This document shows positions 1 through 8,000 of a stretch of 34,223 bases of DNA, in pieces. The first letter of the stretch is position 1. Each line of letters opens with the position of its first letter. A program made the translations under genes and the position numbers. This DNA is from XYA12-FULL-58-9 sp001798605 (GTDB lineage Bacteria > Myxococcota > XYA12-FULL-58-9), in assembly GCA_036736205.1 (NCBI GenBank), contig DAINMX010000047.1, positions 1 to 34,223 of the forward strand, in the 5' to 3' direction. The notes under the pieces are model-generated. The model had not been told where the DNA came from, searched no databases, and worked only from the letters and a program-made list of their open reading frames with translations.

Positions 1-35
1 TCGTGGTTGTTGGCTTTTGGAGAGTTGCAAGGGTG

Positions 36-434
36 TCAACTACTTTCTTGGTTCGACGTGATCTTTTTTGGTTCCCCATTGAACTCGGCGCGTGTTGCGT
101 GAACGGCTGCATGATAATTCGAATTGACCAGCGACAACTGTTTGGCGTTGTCACCAATCAACTCGAAATGGCTGGCGATGATTTGATCCGATTGCATCGT
201 TTGCGCTGCGGCAAGAGCGAGAAAATCCATGCAGTGATGAAGGAGGACCCTGTCGGCGGCCGATTGCCCAGTGGCAAGTTTGGCGCCAATGCCGCTTGGT
301 GGGGCATCATGGTGATGTCCTTGAAGCTGCATGCTGCGTTCAAGAAGTTGGGGCTTGGGGACACTTGGGTCCGCAAGTGGATGAAGGCGATTCGTTATGC
401 GCTGCTGAGTGTCGCCGGCCGTGTCATCCATCAC
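36..434 (-). CDS. Doubtful ORF, hypothetical protein
   Basis: This is the best open frame in the first 546 bases, but I do not recognise it. It would encode 132 residues without a signal peptide, membrane segment or known motif, and its start has no clear ribosome binding site. A plus-strand frame (3-704) is open over the same stretch and runs into the lipoprotein gene, so at most one of the two is real. Third-position base use is not decisive. The stretch may equally be non-coding upstream DNA of the lipoprotein gene at 547. Confidence 0.2.
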   Translation of the reverse strand: MMDDTAGDTQQRITNRLHPLADPSVPKPQLLERSMQLQGHHHDAPPSGIGAKLATGQSAADRVLLHHCMDFLALAAAQTMQSDQIIASHFELIGDNAKQLSLVNSNYHAAVHATRAEFNGEPKKITSNQESS

Positions 435-546
435 TCGCGCCAGATGGTGGATCGTGGGAATCCGCCATCATTGACAGGGTGGGACCCAACTGGGCAGGAT
501 AGCGGCTCCGTTCTTTGTTTTGCTTTGAGCCTCTGGGAGGCGAATC

Positions 547-1737
547 ATGCGATTGTTTGCTCCTTACCACGTCTTCTCGGTTCTGGTCGCGGCTCTCGCA
601 CTTGGCGGCGCGGTTGCCTGCAACTCTGTGCGGCCCAAGGGGAATGGTGTCGGCGGGTCGGGGGATACCGACCTGGTGGCGGGCGATCATGGTGTTGTGG
701 GTGATGGGGTGTCTGGGGACGCGGTGTCCGGGGACGTGATGTCCGGGGACGGGATGTCCGGGGACGGGATGTCCGGGGACAACGGCGGCGGTTTTGGAGA
801 TGAGGGGTGTGGGCCTAACCAGATCGTCGATGGTCACGGAAACTGTGTGAGCCGCTGTGCACAGACCAGCGACTGCAATAATTCGGCGTTGATTTGTAAC
901 ACGCGCCTCGGGTTGTGCGAGCCTGGGGTGGTGGTCTGTAACCCCGCGATGTGCGAGCCGGGGACCGTCTGTCCCCCCCCCGAGGTCGGGGTTGAGTGTG
1001 TGCCTATCGAGGGGTGGTGTGATGAGGACGGCGATTGTTCCGTGGGTCGGCGTTGCGATGCCAATGCGTGTGTGTCGCGGGTCGGTGAAATCATCATGAC
1101 CTGCACAGATGTGGCAGACTGCATGGGGCAAGGCGGGTTGTTGCTTAGCTGTCAGGCTGGGGTCTGTGTGGGGTGCTTGGATGACCTGCAGTGTGGGGCT
1201 GGTAACAAGTGTGTGATGGGCGCTTGCATCATTGCTGATCTCGGCACCGCCGGGGAGTGCATTGATGCCAACTGTCCCGACGGCGAGCGCTGTATTCTGT
1301 CAACCGGTGAGTGTGCGCCCACCTGTCGCAACGATGATGAGTGCGGCGAAGCAAAGAGCTGCCTGCCGCTGCTCAACTACTGTGTTGACGAGTATGGCTG
1401 TGACACCGCTGACGACTGTGTGCCGCCGTTGCAGTGTGTGGTGGGGTTGTGCTTTGGCTGCCAGTCGAACGACCAATGCAGTGCGAGCGAAGAGTGCCTC
1501 GCTGCAACCTGCTTTCCAAAGCTCGGCAATCCCTGTGAAGGTGTTACCTGCGCGGACAATGAAGCCTGCGATCCCCAAGATGGATCGTGTTATCGCTCAA
1601 ATGGCACCTGCCGTGATGACGAGGACTGTCGTCCGGGGCACACCTGCAATCTGCTCGGTCTCTGCCGTGGTTGCTCCGTTGATGGTGATTGTCGCCCCGG
1701 CCAGCGTTGCTTGCTGGCGACCTGCATTCCACTTTGA
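547..1737 (+). CDS. Cys-rich repeat lipoprotein
   Basis: The 396-residue product starts with a lipoprotein-type signal peptide: a short basic n-region, a hydrophobic stretch from about residue 8 to 22, and GAVAC with Cys25 as the lipidated residue. It should therefore be membrane-anchored, probably at the outer membrane. Residues about 54-78 are five copies of a 5-residue Ser-Gly-Asp unit, probably a flexible spacer. The rest is a chain of Cys-rich modules of about 40-45 residues with patterns such as DDECGEAKSC and DGDCRPGQRC. These resemble the Cys-rich repeats common in secreted myxobacterial proteins. No enzyme motif is visible. A good ribosome binding site (GGGAGG) sits about 6 bases before the ATG. 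The specific function is unknown; surface binding or a structural role is inference. Confidence 0.85.
   Translation: MRLFAPYHVFSVLVAALALGGAVACNSVRPKGNGVGGSGDTDLVAGDHGVVGDGVSGDAVSGDVMSGDGMSGDGMSGDNGGGFGDEGCGPNQIVDGHGNCVSRCAQTSDCNNSALICNTRLGLCEPGVVVCNPAMCEPGTVCPPPEVGVECVPIEGWCDEDGDCSVGRRCDANACVSRVGEIIMTCTDVADCMGQGGLLLSCQAGVCVGCLDDLQCGAGNKCVMGACIIADLGTAGECIDANCPDGERCILSTGECAPTCRNDDECGEAKSCLPLLNYCVDEYGCDTADDCVPPLQCVVGLCFGCQSNDQCSASEECLAATCFPKLGNPCEGVTCADNEACDPQDGSCYRSNGTCRDDEDCRPGHTCNLLGLCRGCSVDGDCRPGQRCLLATCIPL
706..780 (+). repeat. 15-bp minisatellite, five units
   Basis: Five tandem 15-bp units (706-720, 721-735, 736-750, 751-765, 766-780) encode variants of the pentapeptide (G/A/V)(V/M)SGD. 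The last two units are identical. The repeat keeps the reading frame of the lipoprotein gene, so gain or loss of units would change only the length of the linker behind the lipidated Cys. Confidence 0.9.
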
Positions 1738-1763
1738 CACTGATCGCGACCCCAGTGTCGGGC

Positions 1764-1781
1764 TCGTGATCTAGATCACGA
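1764..1781. promoter_or_regulatory. CRP/FNR-type operator palindrome
   Basis: TCGTGATCTAGATCACGA is a perfect 18-bp palindrome. Its central 14 bases, GTGATCTAGATCAC, are identical to the core of the classical E. coli CRP consensus (TGTGA-N6-TCACA); only the outermost T/A pair is changed to C/G. It lies 27 bases after the stop of the lipoprotein gene and about 85 bases before the small gene at 1866. No T-run follows directly, which argues against a terminator. A CRP-family regulator acting on the downstream gene is the natural reading, but this is inferred from sequence only. Confidence 0.6.
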
Positions 1782-1865
1782 AATGATTGCGTCCTAACGT
1801 ACTGAAATATTGACGTTTTTTATTTGGCCGTTCTGGCACTTGAGTTGCATTGTCATCTGCCCGTC

Positions 1866-2066
1866 ATGCAAAGACTATCATTTCTCGGATATGCCTTCGT
1901 TCTCGTTGTTGCCTTCGTGGTTGGGCTCGTTGGTACGGTGGCGGCGAGTCAAGCGTTGGTTTCACAGTCCATGCAGAAGAAGAATGTACTCGAGCGGCAC
2001 GTCGACACCCATGTCGAGGTACCGTCGCCGCAGGTGAAGACGGTTATGCCCACGGTGGAGTGCTGA
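1866..2066 (+). CDS. Small single-pass membrane protein
   Basis: This encodes 66 residues. A basic start (MQRL) is followed by a strongly hydrophobic segment at about residues 5-27 (VLVVAFVVGLVGTV) and a polar tail of about 35 residues ending VEC. That fits a small inner-membrane protein with one helix or an uncleaved signal anchor. I see no strong ribosome binding site, and the frame could start further upstream at 1824 with a rare start codon. I prefer 1866 because the hydrophobic segment then directly follows the N-terminus. The CRP-like palindrome upstream suggests regulated expression. The family is not recognised. Confidence 0.45.
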   Translation: MQRLSFLGYAFVLVVAFVVGLVGTVAASQALVSQSMQKKNVLERHVDTHVEVPSPQVKTVMPTVEC

Positions 2067-2160
2067 GAGCTTCCCTAAGGGACCTCTGGCTAAACATGCG
2101 CGTCTGGAACGTCTGCGGGTGGCCACCTGGTGACCGTGTACCGCATGCAGGGCTCGCCCG

Positions 2161-3825
2161 TTAGGTAGAATTGCTCGCCATAACGAGCTCTTTGACGCGT
2201 TGCAGGTAGTCAAGATCATGGGGAGCCGTTTCGGCGAAACGACGATTGAGGAAGTGATCAACAGTGCGACGTTCGGTGCCGTCCTGGTGCATGGCCGCAG
2301 CCCACTGCAGCCAGGCCATGCGTGAGCCGAAAAATCGCATGTTGAGGGTGGCGAGCGCCTGATCCCCCTTGATGGCAACGTCGAAGTCGTCACGGGTGGT
2401 GATGAGGACCTCGGTTAGCCGGGCGTGCCCTTGTGCCTGTTGCAACAGATGTTGGAAGAACGATTGATGCATCTTCTTCACTTGGCAATCGCGCAAGACC
2501 TGCATCAACAACGTGTTATGGCTGCCCTCCCAGTTTTCAAAAACAACGTTGTCCCTCAGCAATCGCGGAACCACTGAAAAAGTTTCGATGGTGCCGTTAC
2601 CGCCCAGCAACTCGAGTGCTGACAGAATGACTTCGTGCGACGAGATCGCATTGCGTGTCTTGTTGAGATTGATGCCGACGCGCCAAAAATGTTGTTCAAT
2701 CGCGTTGGCCTCGCCGCGCTCGATGCGGTCTAGGACATGCACAAGATAGAAGATTCCGGACACCATGGCCCGTGTCTCTGATTGCATATCTGCCAGCGTT
2801 TCCTGGACCAATGGATAGTGGAGGATTGGCGCACCGAACGACCGGCGATGCGCGGCGTAGCCCTGCCCTACGAGACATGCTCGATGTGCCATTCCGGCGC
2901 AGCCGACGGCATTGAAGACACGGGAGGTGTTGATCACATACGTCATCATATTGCGGAAGCCGGAGTCTAGCGGTCCCACCTGATGCGCCATGGCACCATT
3001 GAGATCGAGCTCGGCTGTCGGCAGCGTGCGGGTGCCAATCTTATCCTTGAGGCGCCGAATGGAGTACGAGTTGAGACTGCCATCCGGCAACCGACGTGGC
3101 ATGAGAAACAGGCCCAACCCTTTGGTGCCAGAAGGGGCGTCGTCCGGACGGGCTGTGACGAGGATGAGGTCAGCCGTGACATTGGAACAGAACCATTTTT
3201 CGCCGTGCAATTCCCACATGTTTGCCGCACCCGTTGGCACGGCACGCACGGTGTTGGCACCAACGTCCGATCCACCTTGCACTTCGGTGAGGAACTGGCC
3301 GCCGTGCGCCAGAGTCGCGTAGTCTGTTGACGTCAACCGCGGCATATAGCGATCCTGCAGCTCAGTGGAGCCGATTTCGCGCAGCGCTTTGATGAGACCC
3401 GCTGTGCACGCCAGCGGACAATTGTGGCCGGCTTCGCCGACGTGGGACGAAAGGTAGAACAGGGCGAGTGCTTTGGCGTTGTTGCCACGCTTGGCCACAG
3501 CCGGAATGACGCCGCCAGCGTAAATGCCACGGCCCGCTAGGTGAAAGCTCGGGTGATGTTCCACCTCTTCCATTCGCTCCCCGTAAGGCGACCAGCGTTC
3601 CTCGCGGGGAAGGTTGTGACCAAGATTGTTTCGCCTTACGGCCGCATCAATCGGACCGGCTGTCTCGGCCCCGAAGGCGTCAAGGTGGTGCTCCCACGAA
3701 GCGAATGGAGTTGCACCCACCCAATGACGGAGTATTTGTTGGAGGTGGGGGTCCGCACGCCAGAAGTTGACGGGTTGTGCCGCTTCGAAGGCCAACAAGT
3801 CGTTGCGTGCCATGTCGTGAGTCAT
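2161..3825 (-). CDS. AidB-like acyl-CoA dehydrogenase
   Basis: A 554-residue flavoprotein of the acyl-CoA dehydrogenase superfamily, closest in layout to the AidB branch (E. coli AidB is 541 residues). Features visible in order: an AidB-type N-terminal extension, the flavin-binding stretch LTEVQGGSDVGAN (AidB has MTEKQGGSDV), the beta-domain motifs EKWFCSN and RLKDKIGTR, and the C-terminal helical domain with LGGNGTIETF and NWEGSHNTL, whose Glu (about residue 433) occupies the catalytic-base position. Family members oxidise acyl-CoA thioesters with FAD; AidB itself is linked to the alkylation response. No ada/alk genes adjoin, so a fatty-acid role is equally possible. The frame is open upstream to 4032, but that part overlaps the protease gene. 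ATG 3825 has a ribosome binding site (GCGGAG) and gives the normal family length. Confidence 0.85.
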   Translation of the reverse strand: MTHDMARNDLLAFEAAQPVNFWRADPHLQQILRHWVGATPFASWEHHLDAFGAETAGPIDAAVRRNNLGHNLPREERWSPYGERMEEVEHHPSFHLAGRGIYAGGVIPAVAKRGNNAKALALFYLSSHVGEAGHNCPLACTAGLIKALREIGSTELQDRYMPRLTSTDYATLAHGGQFLTEVQGGSDVGANTVRAVPTGAANMWELHGEKWFCSNVTADLILVTARPDDAPSGTKGLGLFLMPRRLPDGSLNSYSIRRLKDKIGTRTLPTAELDLNGAMAHQVGPLDSGFRNMMTYVINTSRVFNAVGCAGMAHRACLVGQGYAAHRRSFGAPILHYPLVQETLADMQSETRAMVSGIFYLVHVLDRIERGEANAIEQHFWRVGINLNKTRNAISSHEVILSALELLGGNGTIETFSVVPRLLRDNVVFENWEGSHNTLLMQVLRDCQVKKMHQSFFQHLLQQAQGHARLTEVLITTRDDFDVAIKGDQALATLNMRFFGSRMAWLQWAAAMHQDGTERRTVDHFLNRRFAETAPHDLDYLQRVKELVMASNST

Positions 3826-3883
3826 GAGGAAGTCTCCGCACCGGAATGAGTAGTCGCAGCTCGTGTTGGCAGCGTGAAATGTA

Positions 3884-5397
3884 TCAAAGATAGATGCAGG
3901 TGTACGTGCCGCTCTCTTCGTGCCAACCGCATGTGTCAGCGGAAAAACTGGGACAGTCCACAGCGTGCAGTGTGGTGCCGTCGTCGCTGCAATAGAGGAG
4001 GGTGTCATCGACGCATCGGTTTTCCGGTCCAACTCCGGCGCAGGGGGGCTCGATGCAGCTGTATCCCTGAGGGAAGCCTACCCAACCGCACTGCAGATCG
4101 CAGGCACTGCAGTCGAAATCCTTGACCACGCCATTGTCACACCAGCGCATGATGTGCTCATCGCAAATGCCGGAGAGGTTGAGGCCTTGGCAGGGATCGT
4201 CGCCCGTGATGCAGCGATAGCCCAAAGCTGTCGGGTCCCAGCCACACCCAGAATGATCCAAGCCCGGACAGTCAAAAACTCTCAGCTCCTCGGTCTCGCA
4301 ATAGACTGCGCGCTGTGACCCCAAGCCCACGCACCCACCTACCCTGGTGACGTCGGCACACGGCTCACTCGACACCGGCTCCGTGCGACCGATCAACGAC
4401 TCTACCCACTCGAGATCGATTCGCGCGTACGCGGCGTCGACCTCGCCACAAATCGGCGGATCGCCAGCGAGATGACTGCCAACCCCCGAGACTCGAATGG
4501 TATCGCCCACCCGGTTGAGCAAGGGGCCACCGGAATCGCCGAAACAAGTCCCGACACCATCGCCGCCGTCCACAAACAGCTCTGTGGGGGTGACCGCGTT
4601 GATCAAGATCTCGGCAAAAGTGCGCACGGGATGCGCCACATTGCTGCCGCCAACTCCGGCAATCAAGACACTGTCACCCACGCCGGGGGCGGCGTTGGGG
4701 TTGATCGGGATCGGCTGCACGTTGCGTTCAACAGGCATGCGATCGAGCACGAGGAGCGCGAGGTCTGCGTCATAGTTCGGGTAGATGGAGGTGACTGTCG
4801 CCCGGTCATCCGGATTGTAATCGCCCGGGTTGGGCCCAAAGTCGACATAAACACCGTCCGCTGCGGTGTGGCCGTACACGCAGTGCGCTGCAGTCAAAGC
4901 GAAACCGTGGGCGATCACCACGCCGCTACAAACGCCTGTCGTGGGAATCCACACGACAACGACGGCGTTTGTCTGTGCGATGGAGAGATCCTCCCAGACG
5001 GGATCGATGGTACCGCCGGTCACCCACAACGATCGCTCCATCTTGTTTGGGACCGGGCAACTCAGCGAGCAGGACATTTCCCCGGTGTCATCGCACACAC
5101 ATTGGCTTCCCGGCAGAACGTCGTGACGATCGGATCCACAACGACAGGGAATGTCTTCCCAGATCAACACTTCATCGACAGGGCAGTTGCTTGGGTTGTC
5201 TGTCGCATCCCCTGCGTGAATGTCACCGCCGGGGTCGCCAGGCAGCTGGTCGCCGCCTGTGTTGGAATCGCCANNNNNNNNNNNNNNNNNNNNNNNNNNN
5301 NNNNNNNNNNNNNNNNNNNNNNNNNNNNNNNNNNNNNNNNNNNNNNNNNNNNNNNNNNNNNNNNNNNNNNNNNGAACAGCGGCTGACGACACCTCAT
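3884..5397 (-). CDS. Trypsin-like serine protease with Cys-rich tail (gap-interrupted)
   Basis: A secreted S1-family (chymotrypsin-fold) protease. All three catalytic residues are visible: His in LTAAHC, Asp in DADLALL and Ser in GTCFGDSGGPLL. In front lie a Gly/Asp-rich linker and a short Cys-rich segment. Behind are three modules of about 50 residues, each ending in a CGW...Y.C pattern, probably disulfide-bonded binding domains. The N-terminus is interrupted by the 100-N gap at 5274-5373. ATG 5397 (MRCRQPLF) could begin the signal peptide; a GTG at 5392 is the alternative. The true frame through the gap cannot be known because 100 N is a conventional filler length. The gene ends 58 bases before the acyl-CoA dehydrogenase start and may be co-transcribed with it, although no functional link is evident. 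Confidence 0.85.
5274..5373. other. Scaffold gap of 100 N
   Basis: Exactly 100 undetermined bases, the usual placeholder for a gap of unknown size. It falls inside the N-terminal part of the protease gene, next to a Gly/Asp-rich linker that may have been too repetitive to assemble. Confidence 0.99.
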
Positions 5398-5483
5398 CGT
5401 TGTCGACGGCGGAGGTAGGCGTTAATATTCCCCACGAATCCTGTTATGACTGAGAGGAACTCGACATAACCAGGCACAAGAAG

Positions 5484-6443
5484 GTGTGGCAATTTGTGGC
5501 GCACAGACTCGCGGTTACGGTAGGTCTTCTGCTTTGGCGGTCTTTGGCTTGGGCAGGCCCGACTTTGCACATCGAGAATCAGACTGCGTGTTTGGACAAT
5601 GGGGGTCTGCAATCGCGACTCGGCCAAATCCTGGAGGAGTACGGCGCTGCGGAAAACGCGATTGTCAGTGTCACGGCCAATCCGGGAGACCTTGGAACCA
5701 CAGTCAATCCGCGAGACCTTGGAACCACGGTCAATCGGGGAGACATTGGAACCATCGCCACTCTTCGTGTTGTAACCATTACGGGCGAAGTCGTGATGGA
5801 GAGGCGTTTTGATATTGTTCCGGAGTCGTGTCCGAGCGCCATCGAGCTCATCGCCGCTGTGCTGCAGAGCTTCTTGCGTGAGTTCCCCCGTGAAAAATGG
5901 CAGGAGGAACCGCTTCCGAAGGTGCCGCCAGAAGTTAGAGAGATTGTCATCGAGAATGATGTGACCCAGTACAAGGCGTCGGTCTTCACAGCCGTCGACA
6001 GTCGATGGCCAAAACCAAGTGCGAGTCTCGATGCGGGTGTGCTGATTGACGTGGGCGGAAGGCGTCATGGGCTCGTAAGCAGTGCAGCCATCAGACTCGG
6101 CATGCCCCACGGTCTCGGGGCCGGGCATTTCATTGAGACTTTCTTCCTGCTGGGTGTGGGTTGGCGCTACCAAGGAGAGAACTGGTTGTTGAATTTGGCT
6201 CTTCGCGTCGGTCCGCTCATGGTTTCTGGAATTGGTTTTGCCAACAATTATCGCAATTGGCTTTTCTATGCCGAAGCCCAGGGCACTTGGTTGTTCGCCT
6301 GGAGAGGCATTCACATCGGTCCCGAGCTGGCCGTGGCTCCTCTCATCAACCAGGTAGAGACGACCCGTCGTGAAACCACAACACTTCCGTGGATGCGTTT
6401 AGGGTGCGTTGTGGTCATCCCTATTTGGTCGAAGAAAATGTAA
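5484..6443 (+). CDS. Exported protein, possible outer-membrane protein
   Basis: The 319-residue product begins with a signal peptide (GTG start; hydrophobic region around AVTVGLLLW; likely cleavage after AWA). The N-terminal third contains three 9-residue repeats ending D(L/I)GT. The last 150 residues alternate polar and aromatic/hydrophobic residues (FFLLGVGWRY, NLALRVGPLM, LFYAEAQGTW), as in a small outer-membrane beta barrel; this is a pattern impression, not a family match. The AAG-rich sequence just before the GTG can serve as ribosome binding site. The stop codon overlaps the start of the sigma factor gene (TAATG), so the genes are translationally coupled. The product may be the sensor or target of that sigma system, which is inference. 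Confidence 0.7.
   Translation: MWQFVAHRLAVTVGLLLWRSLAWAGPTLHIENQTACLDNGGLQSRLGQILEEYGAAENAIVSVTANPGDLGTTVNPRDLGTTVNRGDIGTIATLRVVTITGEVVMERRFDIVPESCPSAIELIAAVLQSFLREFPREKWQEEPLPKVPPEVREIVIENDVTQYKASVFTAVDSRWPKPSASLDAGVLIDVGGRRHGLVSSAAIRLGMPHGLGAGHFIETFFLLGVGWRYQGENWLLNLALRVGPLMVSGIGFANNYRNWLFYAEAQGTWLFAWRGIHIGPELAVAPLINQVETTRRETTTLPWMRLGCVVVIPIWSKKM
5679..5759 (+). repeat. 27-bp tandem repeat, three units
   Basis: Three tandem 27-bp units (5679-5705, 5706-5732, 5733-5759) inside the exported-protein gene encode 9-residue repeats of the form NPGDLGTTV. Units 1 and 2 are nearly identical and unit 3 is more diverged. The repeat stays in frame. Confidence 0.9.
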
Positions 6444-7051
6444 TGGTGGCAGGTCCAGCTGGGCAAGTGGATTATGTGAATGTTGCATTGGCAGCCATGG
6501 ACCTGGTGATGAACAACGGGATTGACGAGGGCAAGCTCGACATTGACGCCCTGTATCGGGAGCACGGCGAGTTCATCGGCCGCACCATAGGCCGACTGAC
6601 CGGCAAGGGGCCCCATGTCGATGATTTGGTGCAGGACAGCTTCCTTACGGCCTTCAAAGACCGCCACCGGTTTGACGCTCGTCTTGGTGAACCTCGGGCG
6701 TGGCTCTATGGCATTGCGGCCAATGTGTGCAGGCATCACAAACGGGGTGCATGGCGCCGGCTCCGTTTGCAGACGCGGCTTGCCGAAAGCCATGTGGATG
6801 GCGAGGCCGTAAGACCCGATGGGAACGTTGAAAGAAACCAGAAGATCGAGCTTCTGCGCCGATTTGTCGGTGAGCTTCCGTTTTCCCAGCGCGAGGTGTT
6901 TGTCCTCTACGAGTTTGAAAGACTCGAGGGAAAAGCCATAGCCGAGCTTCTTGGTGTTCCCGAGGGCACGGTGTGGACCCGTTTGCATCACGCACGCAAG
7001 GGATTTTCGAAAATGCTGCAGCGCCAAGGGATCGAGGAGCGTGCCTCATGA
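6443..7051 (+). CDS. ECF-type RNA polymerase sigma factor
   Basis: A 202-residue sigma-70 family factor of the extracytoplasmic-function group, with region 2 and region 4 only. Region 2 spans about residues 36-103 and includes DDLVQDSFLTAFK and the promoter-melting segment RAWLYGIAANVC. Region 4 spans about residues 145-195 and includes a helix-turn-helix (AIAELLGVPEGTVWTRLHHAR). It should direct RNA polymerase to a specific promoter set. ATG 6443 overlaps the stop of the preceding gene by one base (TAATG). The frame is open further upstream, but that would overlap the neighbour by 55 bases. The stop overlaps the start of the next gene (ATGA). This tight packing makes its neighbours likely regulatory partners. 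Confidence 0.9.
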   Translation: MVAGPAGQVDYVNVALAAMDLVMNNGIDEGKLDIDALYREHGEFIGRTIGRLTGKGPHVDDLVQDSFLTAFKDRHRFDARLGEPRAWLYGIAANVCRHHKRGAWRRLRLQTRLAESHVDGEAVRPDGNVERNQKIELLRRFVGELPFSQREVFVLYEFERLEGKAIAELLGVPEGTVWTRLHHARKGFSKMLQRQGIEERAS

Positions 7052-7878
7052 ATATCGAATCAAACCCTGCCCGCTTTGTTGACTCCGATGACCTAGGTGC
7101 GCTGTTGGAAGAAGCTGGTCTCTCGGACTTCGACAACGAAAGAGCCCAGCGAAACGCTGCGGTAATTCGACGCAAGATTGTGGCACTCACCGCCTTGGGA
7201 TTGGCCCCCGCCGGCGTTAAAGCTGCGATCACCGCCTCCACAATCGTCAAGATTGCCTTGCCAGTGCTCGTCGTCACCGGCTTGGGCGTGACGGCTGCTG
7301 TGTTTCGACCCGCTCGGCCGACCCAACCATCTGTCGTTGTTTCTCCTCCTCTGGAATCACAAGAAGCGACAAGCCGAGACGCGACAAGTCGAGAAGCGAC
7401 AATTCGAGAAGATGCTCGTATCTTCCAACCCGCCACAAAGGTTACACCCAAGCGTGAGTCGACACTGCAAGAACAGGCCCCCAAGGAAGATCCCTGGGCT
7501 TGGCAGCTCCAAACTTTTGACGCCGCAACGCAATTGGCCAAGCAGAACGAGCACGAACAGGCCCTCGCCTTGCTCTACGAGCTCGACCGTCGCCATCCGG
7601 ACTCGCCCCTGCAAGTCGAAGTCATACAGGCTCAGGCAGAAAACCTCTTTGTTCTCAATCGCGACGATGATGCACTTACATTGGTGGAACGTCTCCTCGA
7701 TGACCCACGGGTGACTGGAAAAAGGGCTCAGCTCTTCCGCCTTCAGGGCGATATCCTGCAAAGACAGGGACGATGTGACCAGGCGGCGCCCGCTTATCTA
7801 CGGGCCCTGGGCATGGGTTTGAATGCCACAGATGCGGATGCCGCGCGGGCGGGGTTGAAAAAATGTGCTTCGCGATGA
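7048..7878 (+). CDS. Membrane TPR protein, candidate anti-sigma factor
   Basis: A 276-residue protein in three parts: about 70 mostly polar cytosolic residues; one hydrophobic segment at about residues 68-90 (IVKIALPVLVVTGLGVTAAV) preceded by basic residues; then a Ser/Arg/Glu-rich linker and a C-terminal region of helical TPR-like repeats (EQALALLYELDRRHPDSP, LQGDILQRQGRCDQAAPAYLRALG). The start overlaps the sigma factor stop by four bases (ATGA). The gene position and the cytosol-membrane-outside layout match anti-sigma factors, but I see no classical zinc-binding HxxxCxxC motif. The role is therefore inferred from context only. The TPR part could instead be an assembly or lipoprotein-sorting scaffold. 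Confidence 0.75.
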   Translation: MNIESNPARFVDSDDLGALLEEAGLSDFDNERAQRNAAVIRRKIVALTALGLAPAGVKAAITASTIVKIALPVLVVTGLGVTAAVFRPARPTQPSVVVSPPLESQEATSRDATSREATIREDARIFQPATKVTPKRESTLQEQAPKEDPWAWQLQTFDAATQLAKQNEHEQALALLYELDRRHPDSPLQVEVIQAQAENLFVLNRDDDALTLVERLLDDPRVTGKRAQLFRLQGDILQRQGRCDQAAPAYLRALGMGLNATDADAARAGLKKCASR

Positions 7879-8000
7879 ACTTTTGTTGAAGATTACCCGT
7901 GTCGCTGGGCAAGTGCAGAACAAACCGACAAGAGCGACACCCAACGTTTTGAAATCATTTCGCGCCAGCCCGAAAAGGTGGCCAATAGGGAATAAGAATT

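Noticed and set aside
3..704. Plus-strand frame of 233 residues at the left edge
   Set aside because: It overlaps the well-supported lipoprotein gene, has no recognisable domain and no ribosome binding site.
1764..1781. Palindrome considered as an intrinsic terminator of the lipoprotein gene
   Set aside because: There is no loop and no T-run immediately after it, and it matches the CRP core instead.
3826..4032. N-terminal extension of the acyl-CoA dehydrogenase frame to 623 residues
   Set aside because: The extra residues overlap the end of the protease gene on the same strand and are not family-like; a good ribosome binding site and normal family length support the start at 3825.
5394..6314. 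Minus-strand frame of 306 residues
   Set aside because: The plus-strand gene has a signal peptide and translational coupling to the sigma factor; the antisense frame has neither.
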